Shown here: piece after piece, positions 11,330-24,049 of the stretch
Numbering within the stretch: the first letter of the stretch is position 1
Layout of the letters: every line of letters begins with the position of its first letter
Origin: Chrysomallon squamiferum
Taxonomy: Eukaryota; Mollusca; Gastropoda; Neomphalida; Peltospiridae
Length of the DNA: 64,000 nucleotides
Direction: 5' to 3'
NCBI GenBank assembly: GCA_012295275.1
Contig: CM022679.1
Coordinates: 12,064,415 to 12,128,414 of the forward strand
Position numbers and translations under genes: made by a program
Notes under the pieces: generated by a model
What the model saw: the letters and a program-made list of their open reading frames with translations, nothing else
Database searches by the model: none
Told to the model about the DNA's origin: nothing

Positions 11330-11499
11330 CAGTCAAAACAGCATTCATGCAAACAACCAGCTGACCATCAAACCATCCAGCCAACTAACTATTTAACTAA
11401 CCACCTAACTAACCAGCTATACAAATTATAATCTAACAAGCAGCCAACCAATCGATATAACAAACACTCTCGAAAACAAAAACGTAAATAATAATTGCT
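11329..11499. repeat. CCAACTAA-like degenerate short repeat
   Basis: Recurring CCAGC/CCAAC/CTAACTAACC words around 11350-11450 suggest an old tandem repeat with an irregular unit of about 8-12 bases. Confidence 0.4.
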
Positions 11500-11930
11500 A
11501 TTATTTGTATCAGTGATGCGTGGCGCCTCGGTAACACGCAATGGGGACCACTCCTCTTCCCCGTAGAGTTTTATTGGCGGGCTGGCTTCGATAGATTTGC
11601 TTTTTTCCTGTGTTCACCGATATGGTGCACGGAACTAAGACAATTTAAACAAATTGCCAGGCTGTCAATAGACAAGCTGGCGATAGGTATAAGATAAAGC
11701 AGACGTGATGCTGATGGACACTGACAGACGATAATGGCTGCTAGCAGACGTGAGATGGATGGCAGGGCGGGATAATTAGAAGCGCAATTTGTGATGGATT
11801 GAACGCAGTTGTTTGTAGGAAGAAACATAGCTCTTCATCACTCACAGTTGCAATACATCACCTTAATTGATGGACGAGTTGAGGGTCTGCTGGAGGTAAC
11901 TGTCTATCCTTTGTCAGGTATTGTTTCACG
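11500..11930. promoter_or_regulatory. Candidate noncoding regulatory island
   Basis: High-complexity, relatively GC-rich sequence (GTGGCGCCTCGG near 11520, then a GC-balanced stretch to 11900). An 85-codon minus-strand open frame here has no recognisable protein family. Best read as a conserved-noncoding candidate, by inference. Confidence 0.3.
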
Positions 11931-11939
11931 TTTTTCTTC

Positions 11940-12371
11940 TTTTTCATTATCATCACCACCATACATCATTTCATAGGCACTGGTTGTCATTTACTTTTGG
12001 AGAACATAATCGTAAGTATTATTACTTTTTTGCCATCATCATCTGTATCATCATCATTATCATCAACACCACCATCACCACCACCATCACCACCAGAACC
12101 ACCACCACACCACCATCTTCGTTATTATCATCTTCATCATTACTGTGATCATCATGTTATAATCATCAATAGCATAATCATTGTCATGACCATCATCAAC
12201 AGCAAGAAAATAACTGAAACAGCATCAACAAAAGAAAAGAAAACAGCAACAACAACATCAACAACAGCAATAATAATAATAATGGATGATGATTATGATG
12301 ATTAAAAATATAAGTTACGCTCTTAATAATAATTAAAAAATAAAATAAAAAAAAAAAAAAAAAAAAAAAAA
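11940..12371. repeat. (ATC)n/(ACC)n/(AAC)n repeats and poly(A)
   Basis: CAT, CACCAC and ATCATC triplets at about 11945-12190, AAC/AAT/ATG triplets at 12200-12300 and an A run at 12348-12371. Poly-His, Ser and Pro open frames come from these. Confidence 0.9.
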
Positions 12372-13090
12372 TATCAGTTGATGCCATTCGATCGTACGAA
12401 GTGTCGCTCCTCGGACAACTTAACTACGTTGTATCTGTTGTGATGAGTATCTTTCACTTAGTGGCGCTGACATTTGAAGAAGAGAAAATTTCAACTTAGA
12501 GACGAGTCTCTCACGTCTTATGTATAAACACGTGCACTATTTGCAATTCGGCAGATCAAAGCGGCACTCAACCAATGTTAACAACATTCAAATGTTAGCG
12601 TTTGGTGTTATCGGGGATGTCTGTTCCCCTAACCCACTGTCATTAATATTGATCTAGTGAGAGACATAACGTTTGCGAGAGTCGTTAATCATGAGCTTTA
12701 TTGAAATAAGTGTCTTCTTGCTTCTGCTGGCTTCTTTCAAATATCGCATAAATCTAATTCCGTGCGGGCATCTGGTGTGTGATCAAATGGCATTACCTCA
12801 CTCAGATATGTGCATTTTCTTAATAGCTATTAGCGCCGACAGAAGAGACGCGCTGTGGATGTTAATTCGGCTAGTTGCGTGAGTGGTTTGCGTCTTGCAG
12901 ATAAAGTCGTGTGTTTCCGTTTTTAATCGAGCATACCCGTAATTTTCCGTCATTACTCGAACACTGCAATATATCGAGCGTTAACTGTTGATGAGTGGTT
13001 ATATTTTATAGTCATTGATCAAGAGAAGACTAGCAGTAATCGGTCCTCAAAGGGCATTTAAATAACAGCTTGGGTCTGATTTAAACAATA
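12372..13090. promoter_or_regulatory. Candidate noncoding regulatory island
   Basis: About 700 bases of high-complexity DNA with many CpG dinucleotides between microsatellite blocks. The 69-codon open frame at 12673-12882 is not recognisable. Possible enhancer, not proven. Confidence 0.3.
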
Positions 13091-13930
13091 AACTAAGCAC
13101 CCCGTTTTTCACGTAAAGCAAACTCGACAGAATATTGAAATTTACTTTTCAGGGCATCATAGTAAAACATCATTAAAACTACTCAGAATACATCGTATCT
13201 GGACAAATTAGTAAAGATATACAAAGATGTAAACTACCAGAATGATATTTGACAGAATACACCAAACAAGAAATAACAGTCCGACTTCATAAACCGAAAG
13301 AAAAATAAAGTCTTCAAGAAAGTACCATCAAAATATAGACCAAATAATCAATGTTCAACACTTGTGTCACATAAAAGTTTTACAGTTTATGTTTTTAGCG
13401 ATCGTTCAGTAAGACCGACATTTTATAGCCTGTGATGGAGGTAAAACTGTAAATAGTTGAACTCATTATTTCAGCTGACAGATCAATCTAAGTAAAATGT
13501 AGATAAGGTTGATTTAGCATGACCAAAATGACTGAACTGAAAATGAAAAATAAACTTTCAGGTATCATGACTGTTAAGTCTTTAAGACTGAAAATAATGA
13601 TTTATGTCACGAGTATGAATTACTGAAGATAACATGACCACTCACAACAGATTCTGTTACAAACAACAACAACAAAAAATAAATAAAATAAAATAAAATA
13701 AATAGTCTTGGCTCCAACATTTCCACAAGATAGAAAGTACAATGATTCGCTTTCTGTATCACGTACACGAATGTGCATAACCCATAAGCACAGACAAACG
13801 TAACAAGATACATTAAACCGGATCTGCATTAAAGCAAAACTAAAAAGCTCACCATTCCAAATTGCAAATGAAAACCAGAAAATCCAGCCTTATTGAAATC
13901 AATAAATTAATACCTTCTATAAAACAATAT
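13091..13930. other. Intergenic, A-rich, no gene seen
   Basis: Unique A-rich DNA with a short AAAAT run near 13676-13700. Confidence 0.6.
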
Positions 13931-14280
13931 ATACTGTAAATTTCCAGTCCCTTATGGTGGTTTCAACCAAACCACTCGCAGGAAATTTCCGTTAAAGCTA
14001 ACTTTATGAATTTCAGTCAAACACTTTCATGGATTCAGACAAAAACTAACATAATGATTTGAAACGAAACACCTTTAAGAAGTCATACTGAAGCTAATTT
14101 AATGAACTGCAACGAAACCATTTTTAATGAATTTAATCTAAAGCCAGCTCAGTGAATTTCAACTAGATATCCTTAATAAAATTCACTAAATTAAATTGAA
14201 AGTCACCTAATGAATTTGAAGCAAAATTAATCGGACTAATTTCAACCTAAATCAAACTAATTTGAACTAATGAATGACTG
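13931..14280. repeat. Degenerate tandem repeat of AATGAATTTxAA-type units
   Basis: Words such as ATGAATTTCA, AATGAATTTAATC, AATGAATTTGAA and AACGAAAC recur roughly every 30-40 bases across this stretch, consistent with a decayed minisatellite. The unit boundaries are uncertain. Confidence 0.45.
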
Positions 14281-14830
14281 CAAGAAATGTCAGTTGCTGT
14301 ATGAAATATACTTAATATTGACCAATGAAAATATTTTAATTCTTTCCTTACACAATGATAACGTAAACAGTGCTAAATCGCGTTGATGTATGGCAGGAAG
14401 GGCAACAAAAAACAGGTGACTACTATATTTATTCCGAGCAATAAGCTAAGAAATATATTATCAATGACAGTGAAAAAGACGTCAGCCATAAATTACCCGT
14501 CTTAGCACGTTTGATAAATTGCGCTCATGCAGGTAACGGGCACTGGCTTCCTTCAAAAGCCTAATTATCTGAGATATTTGTTAGTGTAACTTTTAAAGAT
14601 TCCTGTAAACTGTCGCCCAGAGTGACATCACCGTCTCTCATCAAATAAAACCTCATGTGTGGGTCCGTTGTTTTAAGCCAAACGTCACAGAACGCGAGTT
14701 GCCATTAGTGAAATAATGGATAGACTTTGCCAACAGGCAGGAATTAAACTAAGCCTTTCTACCTTGAAAGATAGATGTTGCTGGTAATTAGATTTCGCCA
14801 GGTGTGGCGGAAAATGTATACGTAAGCGTG
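14281..14830. promoter_or_regulatory. Candidate noncoding regulatory island
   Basis: High-complexity block, densest at about 14380-14820, with TGACAG at 14465-14470 and GC-richer words such as CAGGTAACGGGCACTGG. No protein-like open frame. Confidence 0.3.
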
Positions 14831-15469
14831 TCATATAACGCAAAGTAATTTATCATGTACGTATTTAGACACATGCAAATCATTATGTTAGATTCTAGAA
14901 GGAAGTAAGAAATGAATATGTTGGCGATATCGTTCTGGCTAAAAACTAACAGACACATGAAAAATCAAATTATAGGTAAAGAAAAAACATAATGAGAAAT
15001 ATTTCAAAAGGAGAAAAACAATAGTGTAACTTAATGAAAATATCTGTTTAAAAAAAGTAAAAATGAAATAAAACAAAACAGACAAAAAAAATTAAAATCG
15101 TTCAGTCAGTCAGTCAAATTAAATAAGTTAATGGTGATAAAGATGATAATGATGATCCTCATAACACATAGTTATAGGCAGGCGTTTGAATAATCAAACA
15201 ACAACAACAAAATAGTAATAATAATGATAATGATGATGATAATAATAATAATAATAAGAAGAAGAAGAAGAAGAATATTATTATTATTATTAAAAGTAAT
15301 TTAAAACGTAAACAGAAAACGTATATATATATATGTTAATAACAGCAAATACCATTTTATCAATAAATCTCCAAATTGAAATAAAAGAAATAAGTTCACA
15401 TTTCTCGTCTGCAGCTATAAATGCCAATCATTTTTAACATATAAACAGCAGTACACCTTTAACAACTTC
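14831..15469. other. Intergenic with short triplet repeats
   Basis: AT-rich. Contains ATG/AAT/AAG triplets at about 15210-15290 and a short (TA)n at 15322-15334. No gene seen. Confidence 0.6.
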
Positions 15470-15900
15470 ATTACGTAAAACAGATGGATATTGTCAACTG
15501 AAGAGGGAGGGAACCCAAACCCTCCGAAAAAAAATAATAACCCAACCCCAACAAGACCAACCTAACATCGCTAATGGGGTTGGCTACGCCAGATAAGTTG
15601 ATATCGGCTGACAGACTTATTAGACAGAGTTCACCGTAGCAAATCCATGACAAGTTTCTCAAAGAAGAAACACAACTCTGCATTGGCGTGCTAGGTGATC
15701 ACGTGAGACCACGCTTATCATATCGCGGGCTGCTCCTTGCCCCCATCTTGACGTATCTGCAGATAGGACAATCTGTAAAGCTAGACAACCAAAGGCCTAC
15801 TGCTGTCGAATCGAGTATAAAACGCACTCAAACGAGACTTGTTCTCTCCTAGCTTTGACATTATCGCAGCAATACACTCTTCAGCTGGTGGCAAATAAAA
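15470..15900. promoter_or_regulatory. Candidate regulatory or promoter-like island
   Basis: GC-richer unique DNA with TGACAG at 15609-15614, TGACAAG at 15648-15654, a perfect E-box CACGTG at 15700-15705 and a TATAAAA box at 15816-15822. A downstream poly(T) follows at 15959. No open frame downstream supports a protein gene, so a noncoding transcript or enhancer is the most that can be suggested. Confidence 0.3.
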
Positions 15901-15956
15901 CTGTTTTTAAACCCATGCATGCCTGCCTTGTGTTACAAATCACAGTTGGTTTAGGA

Positions 15957-15958
<2 letters not shown>

Positions 15959-15997
<39 letters not shown>
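15959..15997. repeat. Poly(T) tract
   Basis: Thirty-nine consecutive T, then C/T-rich sequence to about 16030. Confidence 0.97.
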
Positions 15998-16900
15998 CCC
16001 CTCTCTTTTTGTTTTTCTTTCTTTCTTTTTGTGGTTACATATATGTACATGGAACTCGTCCGGCCTATGCAGATGTTGGCAGTTTGATTGCCAGTAAGAT
16101 ATGATGTATTTTTCTTTAACCTTTTTCATGCACATTAACAAACTGGTGCTGATGTCGCACTCCTTAGCACTGTTAAATGCAGTTCTCTGTTGGGGTTATG
16201 GCAGTTTAAAGAAAGGTGAAAGTTCGTTGTCCGGATAACCCAGGTAGTTTAACAAGTTCAAAAAAAAAAAAAAAAAGTATTTACATACTCTTGTATATAA
16301 ACACAGATAATGTACAAACACACACACAGGCAAACACACACAAACATATACAGGCTATAAAGCTATAAAGCAAATAAAACATTATGTTAATTCTACGAAT
16401 ACATACTTAAGTTAAGTGCGCGTATTTTTATATAGTTCTCACAGTCAGTTTCTTAACCATATTTAAAATAGCTTTTTGAATTTTAGGCATTATTCTAAAG
16501 CATATATACATTTTAAAGTCGTCATTTTTAATGTTTATGTGTACATTTGTTTTAAGTGCATTTTTTTTAACATATATACTTTGCTTACATTCCATGTCAA
16601 ATAAAATAATTTTTGATCATAACAAATTAGTTCTGCTGATAACATATTTGTCTACACTACTTATTTAGTTTGTAAAGAGATTACAAAATTGTAACCTGCA
16701 GACGGTGATAAAAAAGACCTTCAGTTAACTCAGATAATGATCATAATTTGAATCGTTAATAATCTTATTCAATTCGTTACATAAAATTTCTTCTTGATAT
16801 TCATCATCACATACGGCAAATTCTATTACGATTTCCTCCAAGCGTCCAAGAAACATGCATTCTAGATGTAATATGCAAATCAAGGAAACAATGTGCCGGA
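15998..16900. other. Intergenic, no gene seen
   Basis: Unique AT-rich DNA with an A run at 16261-16276 and short CA repeats near 16318-16350. Confidence 0.6.
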
Positions 16901-16904
16901 GGCA

Positions 16905-16972
<68 letters not shown>

Positions 16973-17028
16973 TAAAAATAACAATAACAATAACAATAAT
17001 AATAATAATAATTATTATAATTATAATA
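16905..17028. repeat. (AAT)n microsatellite
   Basis: AAT triplets, perfect to about 16969, then AAC/AAT mixture. Poly-Ile open frames on both strands are artefacts of it. Confidence 0.95.
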
Positions 17029-17640
17029 AAGAAGGAAAAAAAAGAAAGAAGAAATATTAAATTATAATGCATAAAACTGTCACGTTGTCGGAAATTAAAT
17101 GAAATATAATGATACCAATTATTATGTATTTGGAATAATTTCATGCAGCGGTGGGTTTCCCTTCAGACATATTAACAGAATAAAGAGCAATTCACTGTAA
17201 TATGAGAGATATTAAAATAACATACATGTCTTGATTTATGAGCGTCATTGAAATACACACGGCCCATCATCTATGCCTCAATCTTTTTGTCGTTAAAACT
17301 TCATTATGGGTCTTTGATACTGAAATTAAATTGCTCGATGCAGCATTGAAAAATGCAGCCATGCATCATAAGGCACTTTTTTATTGCTTCTTTTCAGATA
17401 CGTGCCATTAGAAACCAGCGTTATGCAGTTTGGAGATAGTCAAAGGCCGGCCATCTTGTTTTCACATCAGTGGTTAAGGTCAAATGTTCAGATGCTCATC
17501 TTTTGACTGTAATTCGAGTCAAACACGGTTTTTTTCTTTTGTTTTGTTTTAATTCATGCCTTTTTCGTTATTAAATAAATAAGTAAATAGTCTGAAACAC
17601 ACTGTTAGTAAATAAACAGAAAAGTAGGCCTACATAAAAA
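17029..17640. promoter_or_regulatory. Possible noncoding regulatory island
   Basis: High-complexity sequence at about 17150-17520 lying between a microsatellite and a tRNA gene. No open frame of note. Weak inference. Confidence 0.2.
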
Positions 17641-17684
17641 AAAAAAAAATAATAATAATAATAATTCTTATGTAGATTTCTATG

Positions 17685-17693
17685 AAAAAAAAA
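17685..17693 (-). terminator. Pol III terminator of tRNA-Thr copy 1
   Basis: Nine consecutive A on the + strand, T9 on the transcribed sense, begin 8 bases beyond the tRNA 3' end. T runs of four or more terminate RNA polymerase III. Confidence 0.75.
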
Positions 17694-17701
17694 CACATTC
17701 T

Positions 17702-17774
17702 AGCCTCCAGTGAGGATCGAACTCACGACCCCTGGTTTACAAGACCAGTGCTCTATCCACTGAGCTATAAAGGC
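17702..17774 (-). tRNA. tRNA-Thr (anticodon UGU), copy 1
   Basis: The reverse complement folds as a standard 73-base cloverleaf: acceptor GCCTTTA/TGGAGGC (two G-U pairs), D arm GCTC/GAGC, anticodon stem CTGGT/ACCAG with loop CTTGTAA, T arm GTGAG/CTCAC with TTCGATC, and discriminator T. The anticodon TGT (complement of 17739-17741) reads ACA, threonine. A box TAGCTCAGTGG and B box GTTCGATCC are intact. No intron, and CCA is not encoded, as usual in eukaryotes. It is identical to the copy at 51.3 kb except for one acceptor-stem base, and the flanks are unrelated. It could belong to a SINE family, but the terminator and intact fold favour a tRNA gene. Confidence 0.9.
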
Positions 17775-17799
17775 TGTGTGCATGTACAGCTTCGTACAA

Positions 17800-18880
17800 T
17801 AAACTGTGGGTGTGTTTGCAGCTTTAGTCATTCAAACGTGTATCTATATATGTAAAGTGCATGCACGTAGGCCTATTTCTTTTTTTGTTTATGCATATAA
17901 ATAATCGTATAGTTTTGTTTGTATCTACAGCGCCAGCTCATAGACACTAACACATACACACAATGAAAAACTTAACAATTTTTGCACTGTCATTGAACAG
18001 AATTGTCATTTAAATAATCGGACTGTGTTTGAATAGAATTTCGGACCATGACTTTTCAAACTGTTAATCAGCTTAAATGCTTAACTCTGATAAATACTGT
18101 TTTAATCTCCAGAGATTTAACAGATAATTGTATTATCATCGTACTTAGCGCCTAACGATTATGTCATTTATTAGATAACCAGACGAGCCTGACAAACAAC
18201 AGAATGTAAATAGATTAGTTCACATTCAAGTTTACATAAATATATTAAATAATTCAAGTAGTAAAATAAAAACAAACAAACAAGAACAAAAACAAAACAA
18301 AAAAAAAAATCATCTTTCTAGTAATAATTATATTATGTCTGCGAAAAACGTAAACATTTTGAATGTTACAATGCCATTTTGAATCAATGGGATAAACGTA
18401 AGAAAAAAATTTATTTCCTCATTCATCCTAGATGCCTTGTCGTGGTTAGGTGGATCGGTCCTTCTCATCGGTCATTTAATGAACTGTTTCCTTTTTACAT
18501 ATTCTCAGATATACGCTAAAAACACTCCAGTCTTATACATAATATATGTCTATGTTAGAAAATAATTCCAGAAGACAGAAAATCAGGAAAAATTATGCTT
18601 TCCTGCTATCTGAATAAACATATCAAAATTCATAGAAAAAAAAATCACCAGGTGTCTTCTTGTATTTCGTTATAAAAGAAAAAAAAAAAAAAAAGACTGA
18701 CATATTAAAAAGTCTGGAGGCGTTGTCAAATGAGACGTTATTTCTAATTTTCATTCGTCTGTTAGTCTAGGTGGCAAAATCTCCACACGCGTTACAAATG
18801 ATGTTGTCTGTTTTATCTATTTGAGATTTAATTATTCATCAACTAATTGTATCTGGTATGTACGTAGTCGTTTTTTTCTT
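17800..18880. other. Intergenic, AT-rich, no gene seen
   Basis: Unique sequence with A runs near 18297-18310 and 18680-18695. No convincing open frame. Confidence 0.6.
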
Positions 18881-19345
18881 TCTTGCTTTTTTTTTTTTTT
18901 TTTTTTTTTTTGTTGATTAGCCGCAGCTGGCTGTAGACAACCATATAAATGTTATCTGCGATGAAAATCAAACTGAAATCTCTGTAGGGCCACACACGTG
19001 TTGAGTTGCTCATTTCCCACTCAGTGACAGTTGATAAACTGTACGAGGTTTCGTTGACACATCCTGCTAAAGGTGTAGGAAAACCTGTCACGTACAAATT
19101 AGTGCCACACACAGCTTTTTGCCCTTATATGGCAAATGATAAGGTCGCGTTGAAAGACGTGATGAAATGCAAATAAAAGTTCCATTCCGACGACTGAGCA
19201 GTGCTCATTAATAACAAAAACGGCATCAATAATAACAGCAACAACAACAACAGTCATCATCATCATCATCATCACCATCATCATAACAACAAAAATAATA
19301 ATAGTAACAACAATAGACGTCATCATCATCATCATCACAGTCATC
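18881..19345. other. Poly(T), a short unique island and (CAT)n repeats
   Basis: T run at about 18887-18911, unique DNA with mixed composition at 18912-19200, then AAC and CAT triplets to 19345. The 89-codon minus-strand open frame runs from the island into the poly(T) and is not recognisable. Confidence 0.6.
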
Positions 19346-20060
19346 ATCGTTATTATTATTAAGAGTCAAAGTAGAAATGGATGTTGTGTGGTATGGCAAA
19401 TATTGATGTATAAAATAAATAAAAATATAATGAAATAATATCTTATTGTTTTATTATTTTATCGATATATTTCTTTACTTTTATAACGTAATAGATGCAA
19501 TATAATTTTAATAATCGCTAACAACAACAATAATAATGCTGACAGTAACACGAATAAGGCAGAAATAACAGTAATAAAGTAGTAAAAGTTTACGCAGTAT
19601 TAGCAATATAGTGTCAGTGACAGTAGAAGTAGTAGTAATAGTAACAGTAACAGCAGCAGTAGTTATTTTATTAACAAGTACAAAATATCAAACAGAATTT
19701 AAAAAGTAAAGAGATTTTAAAAAATAAATAAATAAAAAATTATTGTTGTTGAAAAGAATAGATTAGTTACAAAAAAAAAAAAAAAAAAAAAAAAAATAAA
19801 AAAAAGAAAGAAAGAAACGAAAATACATTTTACTTTGATTTTGGAGGATTTACAATAACAAAACATTAAGTCCTTCCTTGTTTTCGCACCAGTGCCGTAC
19901 TTTAGAATTTATCTTGTTAAACAATCGTTTTGTCCGAGCTCGGAACTCATATACATTACACCCAACTTGATCTTACGACATTTTAGTGCTTTCTCTTTAA
20001 TTTACACCGACTAATCTGTACGAAGAAAGAAAATCTTTACAATGCTACGGTAATAAAGAA
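19346..20060. other. AT-rich repeats and poly(A)
   Basis: AAT, AAC, AGT and AGC triplets at about 19520-19660 and a long A run at 19770-19800 followed by GAAA units. Confidence 0.75.
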
Positions 20061-20576
20061 GGATGAAATCGTCTACTTTTCAGATTAAGGAAAATCCATT
20101 GCTGATCTTCTCTTGTAACTCTGTCCTATTAAGTGAGCGGCACCTGCTTTATTTGTGTGAAGACAGATTTGGTGTTATGTTGGAGAAACTTTAATGTCAC
20201 TACCTGCTCCAGTAAGTCATTTCGATTGTCGGCATTTGTCAGGTCTTAATTGGTTTTGGTAACAAGATGCGAGAGCAAAGATTGTTTGGTACCTTTTTTT
20301 CTTTTTCATTTTCTTTCTTGTTTTTTCTCTTAGACTTTTGCTAAGCTGAATCACCGTGATGCAAAATTCTGTCCATTTAAAGAGACATCGATTGTGTGGC
20401 ATTGATTTAGTAAATAATTATGTTCACAAAACGTATAATAAAGTGAGAATAAATATATACCGGCGTATGATTTTTTGTCACCGGCCATTCGATGGTTTTT
20501 GTTTAAGATTTTAACTGGTGGCTATGGTCATCCAAAATGTGGCGGAAAAACGCTTTAGTTGAACACACATACACAA

Positions 20577-20577
<1 letters not shown>
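20061..20577. other. Intergenic, mostly unique, no gene seen
   Basis: Higher-complexity DNA at about 20080-20300 without a protein-like frame. Confidence 0.5.

Positions 20578-20627
<50 letters not shown>
20578..20627. repeat. (CA)n microsatellite
   Basis: CA dinucleotide run of about 50 bases. Confidence 0.97.
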
Positions 20628-20632
<5 letters not shown>

Positions 20633-21360
20633 GCATATTAGTATATTAGTCTGTATACTGAACTGTATTGAACGGTGCCATTATAAACAGCATTTAATAG
20701 ACATTTCTTAAAAGAGGCATTTATAAGTATCTGTCTCTTTCTTTCAGTTTTTTTTTTTTCTTTCTCTGTTTTACAGTCTGTTCTTCTTTGTACTTTAGTC
20801 TCTTTTATATCTGCATTTTTATGTCTCGCTGTCCATCCAGATTTGCCTATAATGCGTAATATGTGACTCCCATTGTAGGAATGAAATACAGAAAGTTTCC
20901 ATATAAACCTTTCACCGAAAGAAAATCCCTAAGCATTAGAAGTTAATACAAAGTCTTAGCCAAATAAATCATATAACACTGACAGGTAGCAGACAAATTA
21001 CACTAACACGAATCAAATCTCTTGGGAAAAACTGCTTGATTCAAAACATCTCCTTTAACAGCGTCGTGGATCTTAATAGGTTTCTGTAGTAATTTATACG
21101 TAGACCTGATGTGACATATTCAGAGAGGTGATTGCTAAAAACATGATTACCGAATCAATTCTATTCCAATTTAGATGATTAACTCAAGGCAAAATGTAAT
21201 ATCTTAGATGATGGATTGTTTTTAAGTATTAGATTATTAGATTCATTTAAAGAATAGAAAAAATGCACTCAGCAAACTTTGACATAAAAGACAGTATTAG
21301 CTGCCACATTTTCGCATCCTAGACGAATTTTTTTAACGGTTCTGACTTTTATATATAAAA
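20628..21360. other. Intergenic, no gene seen
   Basis: AT-rich unique DNA. Confidence 0.6.
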
Positions 21361-22000
21361 TATAGATTAAGCTCTGAATTATGACTTTTCAAATTCAAGA
21401 TGAGGTAAACAGAATTTTTAAAAAATCACGTGGAACCATTTTCGTTTGTCATCGGGAGCACATGACCTTCAAGGTAATGACGTCATTACTTGACAGAAAG
21501 TGCAAATGTGTAGATTTTGTCAAACTTAACACTCTACAACAGATGACGATCCTAATTGGACACCCATGCACTTATTTCTCTGCTTTTCATCGCAGAGTAA
21601 TTGCTTGTCAGGTCCTATCTTTAGAGCTTTCAGCTGGCCTAGAGTTTTACTCATGTTTTGTGATCAGGAAAGCTATACCCCGACATCAAAGTGTCTGTAT
21701 TTATCTAGGGAACTGCCAGGTTAAGATATGAGCGCAGATGAAACGTATAATTAAGGCTCGAACACACTAAATTGAACACATCAACTCTTAATCTGGGAAA
21801 CATTGGCTGTCTGACTTTCTGTAACCTGCAGCTCGTAATTTTACGTCCGATAGCACTCGCACCCATCACAAATTGATAAATTAGGAAGTAGCAGTGTGGA
21901 AAATATTGCCCAAACCTGACAGCACGTCTACTTCATCAAGAGCAGATAACCCACGTTTAACAAGCCCCGCATCCTGGCCGTGTCAAACCGTAAATTGGTT
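21361..22000. promoter_or_regulatory. Candidate noncoding island containing a 116-codon open frame
   Basis: High-complexity DNA with TGACAG at 21491-21496, CTTGTCA at 21604-21610 and TGACAG at 21917-21922. A 116-codon + frame at 21381-21731 is the longest non-repetitive one in the desert, but it has no recognisable domain and no obvious codon-use signal. I read the block as a regulatory candidate and the frame as probably fortuitous. Confidence 0.3.
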
Positions 22001-22421
22001 GGTGTTGCATGTCGTTATTTAGAACACAAGGCAGAGAAGGTTACATACCACTATTAATTGTGTTTTGTTATTTATTGCACAAAAATGTGCTTGGTAATTG
22101 TGTTGGTGTCAAATGTGAAAAGAAAAAAGAAAAAAAAAAAAAAGAAGAAAAAAAATTAACAACAGAAAGGTATGTATATAAACAAATCAACAAGAAATAA
22201 TTAAATAATAAAAACAGTTGGAAAAATTAAATATTGTATTAATGCATGTAACAGGATTCTGGGTGTAAAAAAGAAGAAAAAACAAAGAAAGAAAAAGATA
22301 CGTACAAAAACTGACTCACTATTTAAAAGACCAACAAGAATTAACTAACTAAGTCATTCTTCACTCACTCATAAATTAAATATTTCGGTAACCTTTTCAT
22401 TATTAACAGCCAAAATATGAT

Positions 22422-22459
<38 letters not shown>

Positions 22460-23039
22460 AAAAAGAACCTACAGTTTGCAGGCTACATATTCTTCGCCAC
22501 TCCAAATAAAACCATTACACATCTTTTCCGAAATATTTTAAGGTTACATGAAAGAAGCTCTAAAGTTCAGGAATATACATAAACCTTTATCACACTTAAT
22601 TCAAATCATTACTTCTCTTTTCACGTTCGTTAGCAAAAGGTCTGCTGCAAAATAAAATGTTTTTATTGCATAAAAGTGAAACAGTTATTTGCTGTAACAA
22701 ATATAACTATCTCTAAATTCTCTTGATGTTTCTATTTTAGTCTTTAGAGATTTTACAAAGGGACTACATGTTTCGAACCTCTTTTGTGGGAGAGTAGGCA
22801 ATATTACACTTGCTTGTTTGAACAAGCCGTTATTTTGTGCAATTTCAAGAATCTTGGAAGTAAATAAACATACTACTGAGTTAACATGTTAAAATATTAA
22901 CTGAAACAAATAAACGATCCAAGATACACAAATATTCAGACGCCCGATACATAAAGATACTCTTTCGTATGCAGATACAAAAAGATAGAATAAACAGCGC
23001 ACATATAATTACGCCTGAGAATATTCTCTGACATCACTC
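22001..23039. other. Intergenic with A-rich and (AT)n tracts
   Basis: A/AAG-rich at 22120-22160, (AT)n at about 22426-22453 followed by poly(A). The rest is AT-rich unique DNA. Confidence 0.65.
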
Positions 23040-23600
23040 ATAACATTCTTACATTAATTTTCAACACAGCCTTCTTCTTTATCGTTATTTAGTGTTAACG
23101 TGATTCACCTATCATGAATATTAAAGTTGTTGAAGTGAGAATGGTCGTTAACGTCTGCAGTTAAAAACATGCCTCGGTGTTTTCTGTTACCACCTACCAG
23201 TGAATTACCGTAGTTCATATTTGATTCAATTTGTTTATTTGGCTGCACCGAAAGCCATTAATTTCGTACCAGCTGCCCGCTCAAAATGCTGATTTATGCA
23301 ACACATGAAACAAAACGACAGCAATTCTAAGCCGTTTATTTTAATAAAAGATTAATAAACGTTCCGGCTAAAGAACGTGTCTGTTTGGTAAACCTTTTGA
23401 AACGACAGGGTGCACAAGGCTTTGCTGTTAGATGGAGCAACGCGATAACATTTGAATGTTAATAATATATCATTTAACTTGCGCTTTGATCTCTAGAATT
23501 AACTGCGACGTGGGCTTATTTCCAGGTCTGAAAATGTCTGCAGAGTGTCAGCTTAGTTTTCTAGAGCACAGATCAGGTTTGGTCCCTCTGAGCGCCAGTG
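23040..23600. promoter_or_regulatory. Possible noncoding regulatory island
   Basis: Unique, moderately GC-containing DNA. No protein-like open frame. Weak inference from complexity only. Confidence 0.2.
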
Positions 23601-24014
23601 CTGCCAGTCGATGAGATAAGACGTCAAAGTAATGTGAATACGAGTGAATATAGTATATACAATTTGCATTCGTTGAAAACGCACGTCTGTACATCTGCTG
23701 GGAAGGTGATACGGGCTGGGTTTTTTTTGTTTTGTTTTGTTTTTCTTTTTCCGTTGGTTTCGTTTTTCGTACTGACACCTAACTGCTGTTGGCACTGACG
23801 TATTTTATGTTTTGTGTTTATTAAAAGATGATGATGAGGTGAAAGGAGAGACAGATCGGCGATAGGAAACTCTAGTTTTGTTAAAAACAATATTTCATTA
23901 TCGTTTTTCTTTCTCTGTTTTTTTTCTTTCTTCTGACAGTGCTGTGTTATTTTGTTATTTTTTTTTTTTTTGTATACAAACTTTAATGTCATTATTTAGC
24001 GACTGACATTCAAC

Positions 24015-24049
<35 letters not shown>

